Positions 9,783 through 18,477 of a DNA stretch of 64,000 nt are shown here, piece by piece. Origin of the DNA: Gemmatimonadota bacterium (GTDB lineage: Bacteria > Gemmatimonadota > Gemmatimonadetes > Gemmatimonadales > GWC2-71-9); contig PNAE01000007.1 in NCBI GenBank assembly GCA_003169895.1, positions 719,672 to 783,671 of the forward strand. Reading direction: 5' to 3'. The notes under the pieces were generated by a model. That model was not told the origin of the DNA. It made no database searches and saw only the letters and a program-made list of their open reading frames with translations. Numbering within the stretch: position 1 is the first letter of the stretch; each line of letters opens with the position of its first letter. Made by a program: the position numbers and the translations under genes.

Positions 9783-10778
9783 TCAGGTCCCGGTCGGGAC
9801 TGTGTTGGCGGCCGTGTCGTCCGGCACGGCGAACCGATCGGTGACCGCTCGTCCGGCGAACAGATGGGCGGCATCGGGCCTGGGTGCATGGCGCCCCTCC
9901 AGGGCCAGCTCGATGCACACATCGGCCATCGTCCGCACCGCCCAGTCGAAGTACTGCGGGGTGAGCGAATTGATGTCGAAGTCGGGCGCCGGGTTCATGA
10001 AGTCGATCGCGTACGGCACGTTGTCGCGGATGGCCCATTCGACCGAGTTCATGTCATACCCGAGCGCCCGGACCAGCGTGCGCGACTGCGAAACGATACG
10101 CGCCCGCATGTCCATCGAGAGGAACGTGTCACTGACATGGTAGCGGCGCTCCCGCGGATCATACTTGATCGGCAGGATGTGCTGGCGGCCGATGCAGATG
10201 CAGCGGACGAACTCCTCCCACTTGATGAACTCCTGCACGACCATCGTGAGCATCCCACTCTGATCGTAGTGGTGGATCAGTTCCTCGAGCGAGTGGCAGA
10301 CGTACACATCGCGCCAACCACCACCATGGGCGTCCTTGAGGACGCACGGCAGGCCGACATGGCGGATCAGCCCATCCCAATCCAGCGGATATATCAGGTT
10401 GCGCAGCGATTCGTCATGCCTTATGCCGGGGACGTATTCCTTGTTCGGCAACGCGACGGTCTTCGGTGAGCGGATGCCGTTGGCTTCGGCGAGCGTCGCG
10501 CCGAAGAACTTGTCGTCGGCGGTCCACATGAACGGGTTGTTGATGACCCTGACGCCGGCCAGTGCGGCATGCTTGAGCCACGCGCGATAGAACGGGACCT
10601 CGTGCGAGATCCGGTCGACCACCACGTCCCACGGAATCGGTTCGTCGAGAGTGGGCGCGCCGAGCTTGACGAACTCCGCGGTGACGCCGACGTCGCGGCG
10701 GTTGATTTCATCGATGAAGGCGGGGGGCCAGGACCATTCGCGGCCAACGAGGATGCCGATTTTGCGCTGACCGTTCAT
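9783..10778 (-). CDS. RimK-like ATP-grasp ligase
   Basis: A 331-residue ATP-grasp protein. The N-terminal pre-ATP-grasp region starts KIGILVGREWSW and continues to VVDRISHEVPFY. The central VLKDAHGGGWRDVYVC is the ATP-binding lysine plus glycine-rich loop. QEFIKWEEFVRCICIG and the metal-binding VEWAIRDNVPYAIDFMNPAPDFD follow, with the last Asp/Asn pair as expected for Mg2+. Related enzymes add amino acids to small molecules or peptides. The start at 10778 has AGGA about 11 nt upstream. The 123 nt before it carry a heptad inverted repeat and separate it from the esterase. Confidence 0.9.
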   Translation of the reverse strand: MNGQRKIGILVGREWSWPPAFIDEINRRDVGVTAEFVKLGAPTLDEPIPWDVVVDRISHEVPFYRAWLKHAALAGVRVINNPFMWTADDKFFGATLAEANGIRSPKTVALPNKEYVPGIRHDESLRNLIYPLDWDGLIRHVGLPCVLKDAHGGGWRDVYVCHSLEELIHHYDQSGMLTMVVQEFIKWEEFVRCICIGRQHILPIKYDPRERRYHVSDTFLSMDMRARIVSQSRTLVRALGYDMNSVEWAIRDNVPYAIDFMNPAPDFDINSLTPQYFDWAVRTMADVCIELALEGRHAPRPDAAHLFAGRAVTDRFAVPDDTAANTVPTGT

Positions 10779-10795
10779 GGGGAGGGATCCTTGAT

Positions 10796-10889
10796 GGCTA
10801 TTGGCTATTGGCTAACGGCTGTTGGCTGCTCCGTGCCTCGCTCAAATATTCGCACTATGTGGCTGAACGGCCAACAGCCAATCGCCAGT
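10796..10889. repeat. Inverted pair of heptad arrays (GGCTATT type)
   Basis: The left array has five units (GGCTATT, GGCTATT, GGCTAAC, GGCTGTT, GGCTGCT; 10796-10830). The right array (10869-10889) reads on the other strand as ACTGGCG, ATTGGCT, GTTGGCC. GGCTGTTGGC in the left arm pairs with GCCAACAGCC in the right, giving a stem around a 38-nt loop. It lies in the gap between two genes of one operon. Confidence 0.7.
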
Positions 10890-10901
10890 ACCTGCTCCGC
10901 G

Positions 10902-11627
10902 CTAGTCGTGCCCCCCGATATACAACTGCAGCATCTGTTCCCACCACGGCCAGTCGTGCGCCCAGCCATCCCAAATGCGCAGGGCGTTGTCGACGCCAAC
11001 GCCCGAGAGAGTGCGTGAAAACTCCTCGTTGCTGGCACAGAGCGAGTCGTCGCGCCCGACGGCGAGGATGATGTCCATCCGGCGCAGCGCGGCAAGGCGT
11101 TCCTCGTCGTGCTCATGCCGGATGAAGTCGGCCGGATTCTGAAAATACACCGCGTCATCCGACCAGCCACCGGTGAGGCGCTTGATGTCGGGGGGGCCGC
11201 TCATCGACAACGCCCGATTCACCAGGTGGGGGTGCCGCATGGCGAAATTGAGGGCGTGATACCCGCCGAAAGAAGCGCCGGTGGTGATCAGGAACGGATC
11301 GTCATTGATCGAGGCCATGAACGGCAGGACTTCGTCTTTCAGGTACGCATCATAGCGTGCCTGCCATTCGGCTCGTTGGTGAATCGGGATGGTCTCGTCG
11401 TACCAGCTGAGGTCGTCGGCACTCGCGACACAGAACAGCTGCAGCGTGCCCGATTGCAACTGCTCGCCCAGTACGTCGGGCATGTGCCGGTCTTCCCACT
11501 CGTGATAACTGCCGCGTGAGGTCGGGAAGGCAAGCACCCGAGCGCCCGCGTGGCCGAAGACGAGGAGATCCATCGTCCGGCCACGCAGCGCTGCGCTTCG
11601 CCAAGTCTGGTGGAGGCGTTGCCACAT
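10902..11627 (-). CDS. Cytoplasmic alpha/beta-hydrolase esterase (putative esterase family)
   Basis: A 241-residue alpha/beta hydrolase. The nucleophile elbow is GASFGG with Ser119. A candidate acid is Asp193/194 (GRDDS) and the candidate histidine is His224 (WDGWAHDWPWW). There is no signal peptide, unlike most esterases of this group. It is the first enzyme gene of the operon with two ATP-grasp ligases, a YbdK-type ligase and a C26 hydrolase, so it may release, thioesterase-like, or deblock the product. No clear Shine-Dalgarno is seen at 11627; an internal Met19 is an alternative start. Confidence 0.82.
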   Translation of the reverse strand: MWQRLHQTWRSAALRGRTMDLLVFGHAGARVLAFPTSRGSYHEWEDRHMPDVLGEQLQSGTLQLFCVASADDLSWYDETIPIHQRAEWQARYDAYLKDEVLPFMASINDDPFLITTGASFGGYHALNFAMRHPHLVNRALSMSGPPDIKRLTGGWSDDAVYFQNPADFIRHEHDEERLAALRRMDIILAVGRDDSLCASNEEFSRTLSGVGVDNALRIWDGWAHDWPWWEQMLQLYIGGHD

Positions 11628-11647
11628 GAAGGGAAGATAGACGCGCC

Positions 11648-11761
11648 CTACTTTCCTTTGGGCTTCCCCTTCGCGGCGGCGGCCATTATCGCGGCTATCA
11701 TCTCGGAGTCATCACTGGTCCAAACTACCGGCGGACGGCCGGAGGCGTAAGGCGTCGTCAC
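11648..11761 (-). CDS. Possible 37-residue leader or precursor peptide
   Basis: A short frame beginning with a GTG that overlaps the stop of the upstream beta-propeller gene (GTGA, 11758-11761) and ending 20 nt before the esterase start. The peptide has a polar N-terminal half (VTTPYASGRPPVVW), an acidic turn (SDDSE), an amphipathic Ala-rich helix (MIAAIMAAAA) and a basic tail (KGKPKGK). It matches no family I recognise. For: exact coupling geometry and position at the head of an amide-ligase operon. Against: rare codons (two ATA, AGT, GGA), a weak Shine-Dalgarno and short length. Confidence 0.35.
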   Translation of the reverse strand: MTTPYASGRPPVVWTSDDSEMIAAIMAAAAKGKPKGK

Positions 11762-14700
11762 GGCACCACCGCCGGCTTTGGCGGCCGGATCTCCTTGGCA
11801 TCCGGAACGATCGCCGGCTGTCCCATCCGCTTCAGCGCGTCGTTCACCTTCGGGAGTTCGTTCTTCCAGATATCCTGGAGGTTGAGCAGCCGACGCTGGA
11901 GCAGCGGCGCGAACTGGTCGAACACGCCGGTGACTTGTGCCGGAATCTTCGCGTCGGGACTCGACGCGTAGCCCATCGGAATGCTGACGCGCTCCACCAA
12001 CTGTGCGGGATAGACGAGGTTGTCCTCATCCGCCTGAAGGTTGACCTGATAGAGCTTCTGCTCGACCCCGTTGATGGAATCACGAAAACGCCGGCCGACC
12101 GGTGCGAACGCCGTGCTTTCGGCGCCATGCAGGCCGGCCATGCGATCGTCGAGCTGGGCCCGGACGTTGCGAATCGTGATTACCGCGGTGGTGCCGGCGT
12201 TCACGGTGTCGCGCACCCGCTTCAGGAACGCAAACTGCGCGGCGTACTCCGCGGGGGTCGCGTGCATGCGCGGATCGGGCCGGATGGTGAAGCTGGCAGA
12301 GTCGGTCCAGGCGCCCACATGCAGGCGCACCCAGTATCTCCCCGGTGGCGCCGTGGGCCCGCTGTTGTTGATGTCGAGCATCCCGGCGAAGGCCTGCGCC
12401 TCGGGATACTGAAAGTTCCACGCGAACATGTTCAACCCCGGGAGCGCCGGCACGCGCGGTTGCGGGGGAACCGGTTGCGGCCAGGGCTTCTCTTCTTCGG
12501 TCGGCCCGGAATACTCGACCTTTGACGTGTCCGGCTGGCGTCCCAGTTTCACCAGCGAATCATTGCGCTGTCGCGTGAGCGAATCAGACCGGAAGTGCTT
12601 GACGCTGTCACCGCGAATGCTGTCAGCGCGCGTGACGCTATCCTGCGCGCTGGAAAAGGACCGGATGAGTTTCCGGTTCGCATCGAGCACGTCGAGTGTG
12701 ACCTCCTTCCCGGGGCTCCTCACCCAGTAATAGATCATCGCGCCATCGGGTGGGTTCTGTCCGACCGGATGAGCCTTGTCGCCGCCAGTCCCGCCCCACG
12801 TCACGCGATATGGGTCCTTCGGCTTGAACAGATGCACGTCCACACCGGTCAGTGCGGCGTGCCATTGGCGCAACGGCGAGATGTCGTCAAGGATCCAGAA
12901 GCTGCGACCGTGCGTGGCGGCAATCAGGTCGCCATCCTTGATCGCGAGATCGTGCACCGGCACGATTGGAAGATTGAGGCGCAGTGACTGCCAGTGGCCG
13001 CCGTCGTCAATACTCACCCAAACGCCGCGCTCGGTACTGGCGAACAACAATCCCTTCCGGACCGGATCCTCACGCACGCTGCGCACGAATTCGGTCGACG
13101 GGAGACCCGCGTCGATGCGCGACCACGTCACCCCGTAATCCGTCGTCTTCCAGAGGTATGGCGCCATGTCCTCGAGCTGGTAACGATTGGCCGCGACGTA
13201 CGCGGTTCCCGGCGCATGGCGTGATGGCTCGATGGTGGAAACACGAGTGAAGTCGCCGAAGCCCTTCGGCGTAATGCTGGTCCACGTTATGCCGCCGTTC
13301 CGCGTGATGTGCAGCAGCCCATCGTCCGAGCCAACCCAGATGAGGCCGGGCACGAGCGGGGACTCCGCTGCGGCAAAGATCGTGGCGTAATACTCGGCCG
13401 TGGTCTGGTCCGCCGTGAGGCCGCCCGAAATACCCGTTGTCTTCGGATCGTTGCGCGTGAGGTCGGGCGAAATCGCCGTCCAATGCTGGCCTTCATCCAG
13501 TGTCTTGAACAGCCGATTGCCGGCCGCGTAAAGCACATGCGGGTCGTGCGGCGATACGAACAGGGGAGCCGTCCACTGGAACCGGTATTTCGCTTCGCTT
13601 GCCGGGTGTCCGTCGGGCCCATCGGGCCAGACGTCGATCGCGCTGCCCAGGTTGTTGCGGTGATCAATGCGCGTGATCGAGCCGCTGTTGTCGCCACCGT
13701 AGGTGGTGTCCGGCGCGTCGGGACGCGGCGCGATGTGGCCGCTTTCGCCACTCACGTCGTACCACTCGCTGCGCGGAATGCCGCCCGGCCACCGGCTCGG
13801 GCCGCACACGCCGGAGTTGTCCTGCTGTGCGCCGCACACGTGATAGGGAAAGTGATTCGTCGTCACGACGTGATAGAACTGTGCCGTGGCGAAGTCCTCG
13901 TCGGTCCAGGTGTCTCCGCCGTTGAACGTCACGGTGGCACCGCCGTCGCTGGACTCGATGAATCGCTTCGGGTCGTTCGGGGCGATCCACATGTCGTGGT
14001 TGTCGCCGTGGGGATCGGGGAGGCGCTTGAAGAGCTTGCCACCGTTGGTGGACTTGAGCAGGCTGGTATTGGCGGCGTAAATCGTGTTGGTGTCCTTCGG
14101 GTCCGCCCAGATGTGCATGTAATACCACGCGCGCTCGCGGATGCGATGATCGGGATTGATCCACCGCCAGGTCGCGCCGGCGTCGTCCGAGCGATACAAC
14201 CCGCCGCTATCCGCCTCGATGAGGGCAAACACGAGCGACGGCTTTGCCGGCGAGACCGCGAGCCCGATCATGCCGAGCGGTCCCTTGGGGAGCCCGGGGT
14301 TGTTGGAAAGCTCGGTCCAGTGCTCGCCGCCGTCCGTGGACTTGTAGATGCTGCTACCGGCACCGCCCGAATTGAGCGTCCACGGCTTGCGGTAGACCTG
14401 CCAGAACGAGGCGTACAGCACGTCTGGGTTCGATGGATCGACGACGAGATCGGCCGCTCCCGTGCTGTCGTTGCGGAAGAGGACCTTGCGCCACGTCTTG
14501 CCGCCGTCGGTGGTCTTGTAGATCCCGCGCTCGGCGTTGGGACCGTACACATGGCCCTGCGCTGCGACCCAGACGATGTCGGGATTAGTCGGGTGCACTC
14601 GCACGCGGGCGATCTGCTGCGTCTCGGCCAGTCCAAGCCAGGTCCACTTGTGGCCGCCGTCGGCGGTCTTGAACACCCCGTCGCCGTGGGACACGTTGCC

Positions 14701-15066
14701 CCGGATGGCGTACTCGCCGGTCCCGACGTAGACGATGTCGGGGTTCGATTCGCTGACACCGAACGCGCCGATGGTCCCGCCGAAGTATCCGTCGCTGGCC
14801 GGAAGCCAGGTCTGGCCGCCGTCGCCGGTTTTGTACACGCCGCCACCGGTGGTGCCCATCCAGTATTCGTAGGGGCGCTTTTCCGAGCCGGCGACCGCCA
14901 CGGTACGCCCGCCGCGGAAGATGCCGATTTCACGCCAGCGCAGTCCGTGCCAGGTGACGGTGTCTTCGGCGATCGAGCCAGGATAGGTGATCCGCTGCGC
15001 CGGAAGGGCGAACGGGAAGAGCAGACAGCTCGCGAATGCGAGACGGTGGAGAAGGACGTTGGGCAT
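11758..15066 (-). CDS. Secreted BNR/Asp-box beta-propeller protein (VPS10/sortilin-like)
   Basis: A 1102-residue exported protein starting at the ATG 15066 (MPNVLLHRLAFASCLLF, cleavage after LPAQ). An in-frame ATG further upstream lacks a signal peptide and would cover the tetR operator region. Multiple Asp-box repeats of the form S/T-x-D-x-G-x-T-W are visible (GVYKTGDGGQTW, GVFKTADGGHKW, GIYKTTDGGKTW, SIYKSTDGGEHW, GLYRSDDAGATW). They make two stacked propellers up to about residue 700. The remainder holds a low-complexity linker (FRSDSLTRQRNDSL) and a C-terminal domain ending PPKPAVVP. Such proteins are often annotated as glycosyl hydrolases, but catalytic activity is not shown. Confidence 0.9.
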   Translation of the reverse strand: MPNVLLHRLAFASCLLFPFALPAQRITYPGSIAEDTVTWHGLRWREIGIFRGGRTVAVAGSEKRPYEYWMGTTGGGVYKTGDGGQTWLPASDGYFGGTIGAFGVSESNPDIVYVGTGEYAIRGNVSHGDGVFKTADGGHKWTWLGLAETQQIARVRVHPTNPDIVWVAAQGHVYGPNAERGIYKTTDGGKTWRKVLFRNDSTGAADLVVDPSNPDVLYASFWQVYRKPWTLNSGGAGSSIYKSTDGGEHWTELSNNPGLPKGPLGMIGLAVSPAKPSLVFALIEADSGGLYRSDDAGATWRWINPDHRIRERAWYYMHIWADPKDTNTIYAANTSLLKSTNGGKLFKRLPDPHGDNHDMWIAPNDPKRFIESSDGGATVTFNGGDTWTDEDFATAQFYHVVTTNHFPYHVCGAQQDNSGVCGPSRWPGGIPRSEWYDVSGESGHIAPRPDAPDTTYGGDNSGSITRIDHRNNLGSAIDVWPDGPDGHPASEAKYRFQWTAPLFVSPHDPHVLYAAGNRLFKTLDEGQHWTAISPDLTRNDPKTTGISGGLTADQTTAEYYATIFAAAESPLVPGLIWVGSDDGLLHITRNGGITWTSITPKGFGDFTRVSTIEPSRHAPGTAYVAANRYQLEDMAPYLWKTTDYGVTWSRIDAGLPSTEFVRSVREDPVRKGLLFASTERGVWVSIDDGGHWQSLRLNLPIVPVHDLAIKDGDLIAATHGRSFWILDDISPLRQWHAALTGVDVHLFKPKDPYRVTWGGTGGDKAHPVGQNPPDGAMIYYWVRSPGKEVTLDVLDANRKLIRSFSSAQDSVTRADSIRGDSVKHFRSDSLTRQRNDSLVKLGRQPDTSKVEYSGPTEEEKPWPQPVPPQPRVPALPGLNMFAWNFQYPEAQAFAGMLDINNSGPTAPPGRYWVRLHVGAWTDSASFTIRPDPRMHATPAEYAAQFAFLKRVRDTVNAGTTAVITIRNVRAQLDDRMAGLHGAESTAFAPVGRRFRDSINGVEQKLYQVNLQADEDNLVYPAQLVERVSIPMGYASSPDAKIPAQVTGVFDQFAPLLQRRLLNLQDIWKNELPKVNDALKRMGQPAIVPDAKEIRPPKPAVVP

Positions 15067-15127
15067 CCGCCAATATGTGGCGGGAACTGACGACTGAGAA
15101 GGAGCGACGGGAGCCCCGACTCGATGC

Positions 15128-15143
15128 AAGCAGGTACTTGCTT
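15128..15143. promoter_or_regulatory. Palindromic operator, probably for the adjacent TetR regulator
   Basis: AAGCAGGTACTTGCTT is a 16-nt palindrome with 7 of 8 pairs matched (one G/T mismatch). It sits between the divergent beta-propeller and tetR genes, 10 nt upstream of the TACCTT promoter motif of tetR. Position and size fit autoregulation by a TetR repressor. Confidence 0.6.
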
Positions 15144-15151
15144 CAGCGGGT

Positions 15152-15159
15152 TACCTTCT
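15152..15159 (+). promoter_or_regulatory. TACCTTCT promoter-like motif of the tetR-efflux operon
   Basis: TACCTTCT lies 24 nt before the tetR start. It resembles the TAnnTTTG minus-7 box of Bacteroidota and matches motifs upstream of three other genes in the window. Confidence 0.4.
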
Positions 15160-15175
15160 TTATCGTTGTCGTCCC

Positions 15176-15754
15176 ATGGCGACCCGTGAATCCCTCCTCG
15201 ACGTAACTGCCCGGCTTTATGCGGAGCATGGCTGGCGCGGCACAACCACCCGCCGGATAGCGGAAGCCGCTGGTGTCAATGAAGTTACGATATTCCGCCA
15301 GTTCGGATCGAAGGCAAGCCTGCTACTGGAGGCGATTGCCAAGTCCGCCGGAAGCCGGCGCGGTCCCGAGCTCCCGGCGGTCCCGGGACGCCTGTGCGAC
15401 GAACTCACCACGTGGGGGCTGGCTCACTACCGGGCGATCCGGGAGAAGAGCGGTGTCATCCGCGCCTGCCTGGCCGATTGGGGTGAGCGCCCCGAGTTGG
15501 CGCCTCAGGCCTGCGAGAGTGGCGCGGTCGCGTTCGCGGACGTCCGTCGCTATCTGACGGTGGCGCGCGCGCGCGGGTTGATTGGCCACGAGGGTTCGGT
15601 CGAAGCGGCCGCGGTAATGCTGATCAACACCATCTTCATGGACGCGATAACCCGCGACACGTTACCCGCGGCGCATCCGCATTCCAGCGAGCAGTCGATC
15701 ACGCTCTTCGTCGATCTCCTGCTTCGGGGTCTGGGCACGCCGGAGGGCGCGTGA
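15176..15754 (+). CDS. TetR/AcrR-family repressor of the RND efflux operon
   Basis: A 192-residue TetR-type regulator. The N-terminal helix-turn-helix covers residues ~20-50 (GTTTRRIAEAAGVNEVTIFRQF, with the typical IAEAAGV turn and the recognition helix ending YxxF-like FRQF). The C-terminal ligand-binding half ends LFVDLLLRGLG. It is the first gene of a four-gene operon; its stop overlaps the tolC-like GTG (15751-15754). With the palindrome at 15128-15143 it probably represses itself and the pump until an inducer binds. The divergent propeller gene may share the control. Confidence 0.92.
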   Translation: MATRESLLDVTARLYAEHGWRGTTTRRIAEAAGVNEVTIFRQFGSKASLLLEAIAKSAGSRRGPELPAVPGRLCDELTTWGLAHYRAIREKSGVIRACLADWGERPELAPQACESGAVAFADVRRYLTVARARGLIGHEGSVEAAAVMLINTIFMDAITRDTLPAAHPHSSEQSITLFVDLLLRGLGTPEGA

Positions 15755-17352
15755 AGCGAGTGGCCGTGGTCGCGATCGTAGCGGCGATCGCTGCGGGACC
15801 GCTCGCTGCACAAGTTGCTCCGCAACCAGGGGCACCGCGTACCACGTTCGCGCAGGCACCCATCGCGATGTCGCTGCAGCAGGCGCTGGCGCGCGCGGAT
15901 TCCGCCAGCCCCGCCGTCGGTATTGCGCGCGCAGGGATCACTGGTGCGCAGGCAAGCTGGCTCCGCGCGCGAGCAAGCTACCTGCCGCAGGTCAGCGCCA
16001 GCGCCACGTACAGCCGCGCATTGGAGTCCGAGTTTTCCGGGCTGACGACGAGCAGCCCGGCAGACACGTTTGCGGCACCGATCAACTGCCATCATTACGT
16101 CCCCAACCCTTCGTTGCCGCTGGCAGACCGACTCGATTCGATCGAGCACGGTCTCGACTGTGCGGCGAACGGTCCAGGCGTCATCGATTTCTCGAAGCTG
16201 CCATTCGGCCGCGCCAATACCTGGACGTTCGGAGTGTCCGGATCGCAAACGCTGTTTGACCGGAAGATCGGTGGCCAGGTCGCCGCGGCTGATGCCGGTC
16301 GCGACCAGGCGAGCATCGAACTCGATGCGCAGCGTGCGGCGGCCGTCCTCAACGTGGCCCAGGCCTACTTCGACGCGCAGCTGGCGCAGCGACTGGTCGA
16401 TATTGCCGACTCGACGCTGGCCCAGGCGCAGCGCACCTTCGAGCAGACGCGCCTGCAACGGCAGGTGGGCAACGCGGCGGAGTTCGACCAGCTGCGTGCC
16501 AGCGTTGCGCGTGACAATCAGACGCCGGTGGTAATCCAGCGCCGTGCGCAACGGGACCAGGCGCTGCTCCGGCTCCGTCAAGTGCTCGACCTCTCCGCGA
16601 ATGCGCCGTTGTCGCTGACGACGCCACTCAGCGACACCGGTGCGGTGGCGTTGCCCCCGTTCGCCTCGCGGATCGCAAATGACACCGCGGTGGCTGCGCG
16701 GGCTCCCGTGCGCGAGGCGGAGGCCGCGCTGCGGGCCAGCGAAGGCCAATTGCGCTCGGCGCGCGCCGAGCGGACGCCGGCGCTTGCCGTCTCGAGCACG
16801 TATGCCAAGATCGATTTTCCGACCAATGTCTTCTCATTCGATCGCTTCCTCACCGATTGGTCGGTCGCGGTGCAGCTGACCGTGCCGATCTTCAACGGCG
16901 GCCGCATGCATGCCGACGCACTCGCGGCCGAGGCGACCCGAGACCAGTCGGCGATGCGGTTGAAGCAGGCCTGGCAGCAGGCGCAGCTCGAGCAGGGCGA
17001 CGCGCGCACACAGCTTGCCTCCGCCGAGGCGGCGTTCGCGGCCAGCATCGGAACGGTCGCGCAGGCGCAGCGTGCGTACGACATCACGGAACTGCGCTAT
17101 CGCAACGGCCTCTCGACGCTGACCGACGTTGGCGACGCACGGCTGCAGTTAGGGCAGGCGCAAGCGAACAGCGCCCAGGCCGCGCGGGACCTGCAAGTTG
17201 CCCGCATCCGGCTGGCTTTGTTGCGCGACCTCCCGCTCAGCGGCAGCGCACCCGGGGCGGCGTCGAGCGGCGCCGGGAGCAACGCCATCACCAACTCGAC
17301 CAGCGGTAACGCACGACCCGCCGGCACCGGCACAACCACGGGGAATCCATGA
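15751..17352 (+). CDS. TolC-family outer-membrane efflux channel
   Basis: A 533-residue outer-membrane factor. The GTG start overlaps the tetR stop. The signal peptide (VKRVAVVAIVAAIAAG, cleavage near LAAQ) is followed by MSLQQALARADSASPAVGIA, the usual first helix of TolC proteins. Two copies of the coiled-coil/beta pattern follow (QVSASATYSR, then TPALAVSSTYAK and DWSVAVQLTVPIFNGGR). The last third carries the second helical repeat, ending at the LTDVGDARLQLGQAQANSAQA helix, and a Gly/Ser/Ala-rich tail. It forms the exit duct of the pump encoded downstream. The stop overlaps the next gene (ATGA, 17349-17352). Confidence 0.93.
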   Translation: MKRVAVVAIVAAIAAGPLAAQVAPQPGAPRTTFAQAPIAMSLQQALARADSASPAVGIARAGITGAQASWLRARASYLPQVSASATYSRALESEFSGLTTSSPADTFAAPINCHHYVPNPSLPLADRLDSIEHGLDCAANGPGVIDFSKLPFGRANTWTFGVSGSQTLFDRKIGGQVAAADAGRDQASIELDAQRAAAVLNVAQAYFDAQLAQRLVDIADSTLAQAQRTFEQTRLQRQVGNAAEFDQLRASVARDNQTPVVIQRRAQRDQALLRLRQVLDLSANAPLSLTTPLSDTGAVALPPFASRIANDTAVAARAPVREAEAALRASEGQLRSARAERTPALAVSSTYAKIDFPTNVFSFDRFLTDWSVAVQLTVPIFNGGRMHADALAAEATRDQSAMRLKQAWQQAQLEQGDARTQLASAEAAFAASIGTVAQAQRAYDITELRYRNGLSTLTDVGDARLQLGQAQANSAQAARDLQVARIRLALLRDLPLSGSAPGAASSGAGSNAITNSTSGNARPAGTGTTTGNP

Positions 17353-18470
17353 CGATGCTGCACCGCACGATCGGACGTCGCTGGATGACTGCGACACTGG
17401 GTGCCGGCACCCTGGCCGCCATGCTGGCGGCGTGCGGCGGCACGAAGTCCGCGCCGGACGCCGCACCGCCGCCGGCTGATGTCGCGGCCGACAACATCGT
17501 CGTGGTGGACACCGCGCTGGTGGAAAGTGGACCGTCCCTGTCGGGGACATTGACGCCGGACCGTGCAGCTCAGCTGCGGGCGCAGGCCGCTGGTGCCATC
17601 CTCGCACTTTACGTCGACGAAGGCGCGCCGGTGAATGCCGGGCAGCCCGTCGCGCTGATCGACACATTGTCGCTCGCCGAGGCGGCGCGGTCAGCGCGTT
17701 CACAGCTGGTAAGCGCACAATTGTCGGCCGACGTGGCAAGGCGCAATTACGAGCGGTTCACGAGCCTGCACAACGCCGGCGCGATCGCGGACCGCGATCT
17801 CGAAGTGGCCCACAACCAGTCCGTTGCGGCGGACGCGGTGATGGCGGACGCCAGGAGCAAACTCACCACGGCCGACAAGCAGATGGCGAACGCGACTGTC
17901 AGGGCGCCGTTTGCGGGCGTGGTCAGCACGCGGCCCGCCAGTGTGGGTGACGTCCTGCAGGTTGGCAATCCGATCATGACCGTCGTTGATCCGACCGAGC
18001 TGCAGCTGGAGGCGTCGGTGGCGGCGGAGTTCATCGGCCAGATCAGGATCGGAACCAAGGTCGACTTCTCGGTGAACGGAAATTCCGGACACGTGTTCAG
18101 CGGCCGGGTAGCGCGCATCAATCCAACGGTGGATTCTGTGACGCGGCAGGTGCGCCTCTACATCACCGTGCCGAATCACGATCGGACGCTTGCGGGTGGA
18201 TTGTTCGCCCAGGGCCGCGTCGCGATGAGCGCGGTGCGCGCGCTGGCGATTCCGACTGGCGCGCTGGACAGCAAGTCGGCGTCGCCGTCCGTGCGGCGAC
18301 TCACGGGCGGCAAGATCGAGTTGGTGCCGGTGACAATTGGTCTGCGGGATGATCTGGCCGATCGCGTCCAGGTTGCCGGCGGCCTGTCGCTCGGCGACAC
18401 GCTGCTCGTGGGTGCCGCGCTCGCAACGCCGGTGGGTGCGTCGGTGCGCGTGACGCACACGGATCACTGA
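17349..18470 (+). CDS. RND efflux periplasmic adaptor (membrane-fusion) lipoprotein
   Basis: A 373-residue HlyD/AcrA-type adaptor. Signal peptide with lipobox LAAC, lipidated Cys29. Biotinyl-lipoyl half-motifs are at ~77-110 (LRAQAAGAILALYVDEGAPV) and ~185-205 (ATVRAPFAGVVSTRPASVGD), separated by an alpha-hairpin rich in Ala, Arg and Asn. The beta-barrel and membrane-proximal domains follow (VARINPTVDSVTRQVRLYI). The protein links the inner-membrane pump to the TolC-like channel. It overlaps the tolC stop by 4 nt and precedes the pump gene by 7 nt. Confidence 0.94.
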   Translation: MTMLHRTIGRRWMTATLGAGTLAAMLAACGGTKSAPDAAPPPADVAADNIVVVDTALVESGPSLSGTLTPDRAAQLRAQAAGAILALYVDEGAPVNAGQPVALIDTLSLAEAARSARSQLVSAQLSADVARRNYERFTSLHNAGAIADRDLEVAHNQSVAADAVMADARSKLTTADKQMANATVRAPFAGVVSTRPASVGDVLQVGNPIMTVVDPTELQLEASVAAEFIGQIRIGTKVDFSVNGNSGHVFSGRVARINPTVDSVTRQVRLYITVPNHDRTLAGGLFAQGRVAMSAVRALAIPTGALDSKSASPSVRRLTGGKIELVPVTIGLRDDLADRVQVAGGLSLGDTLLVGAALATPVGASVRVTHTDH

Positions 18471-18477
18471 GGCATCC

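Noticed and set aside
11550-11750. Plus-strand 66-residue frame opposite the candidate peptide
   Set aside because: No Shine-Dalgarno and no recognisable domain; it runs antisense to the esterase start.
13309-15090. 593-residue open frame antisense to the beta-propeller gene
   Set aside because: Typical antisense shadow of GC-rich coding DNA. No signal peptide or domain; the Asp-box gene on the other strand is clear.
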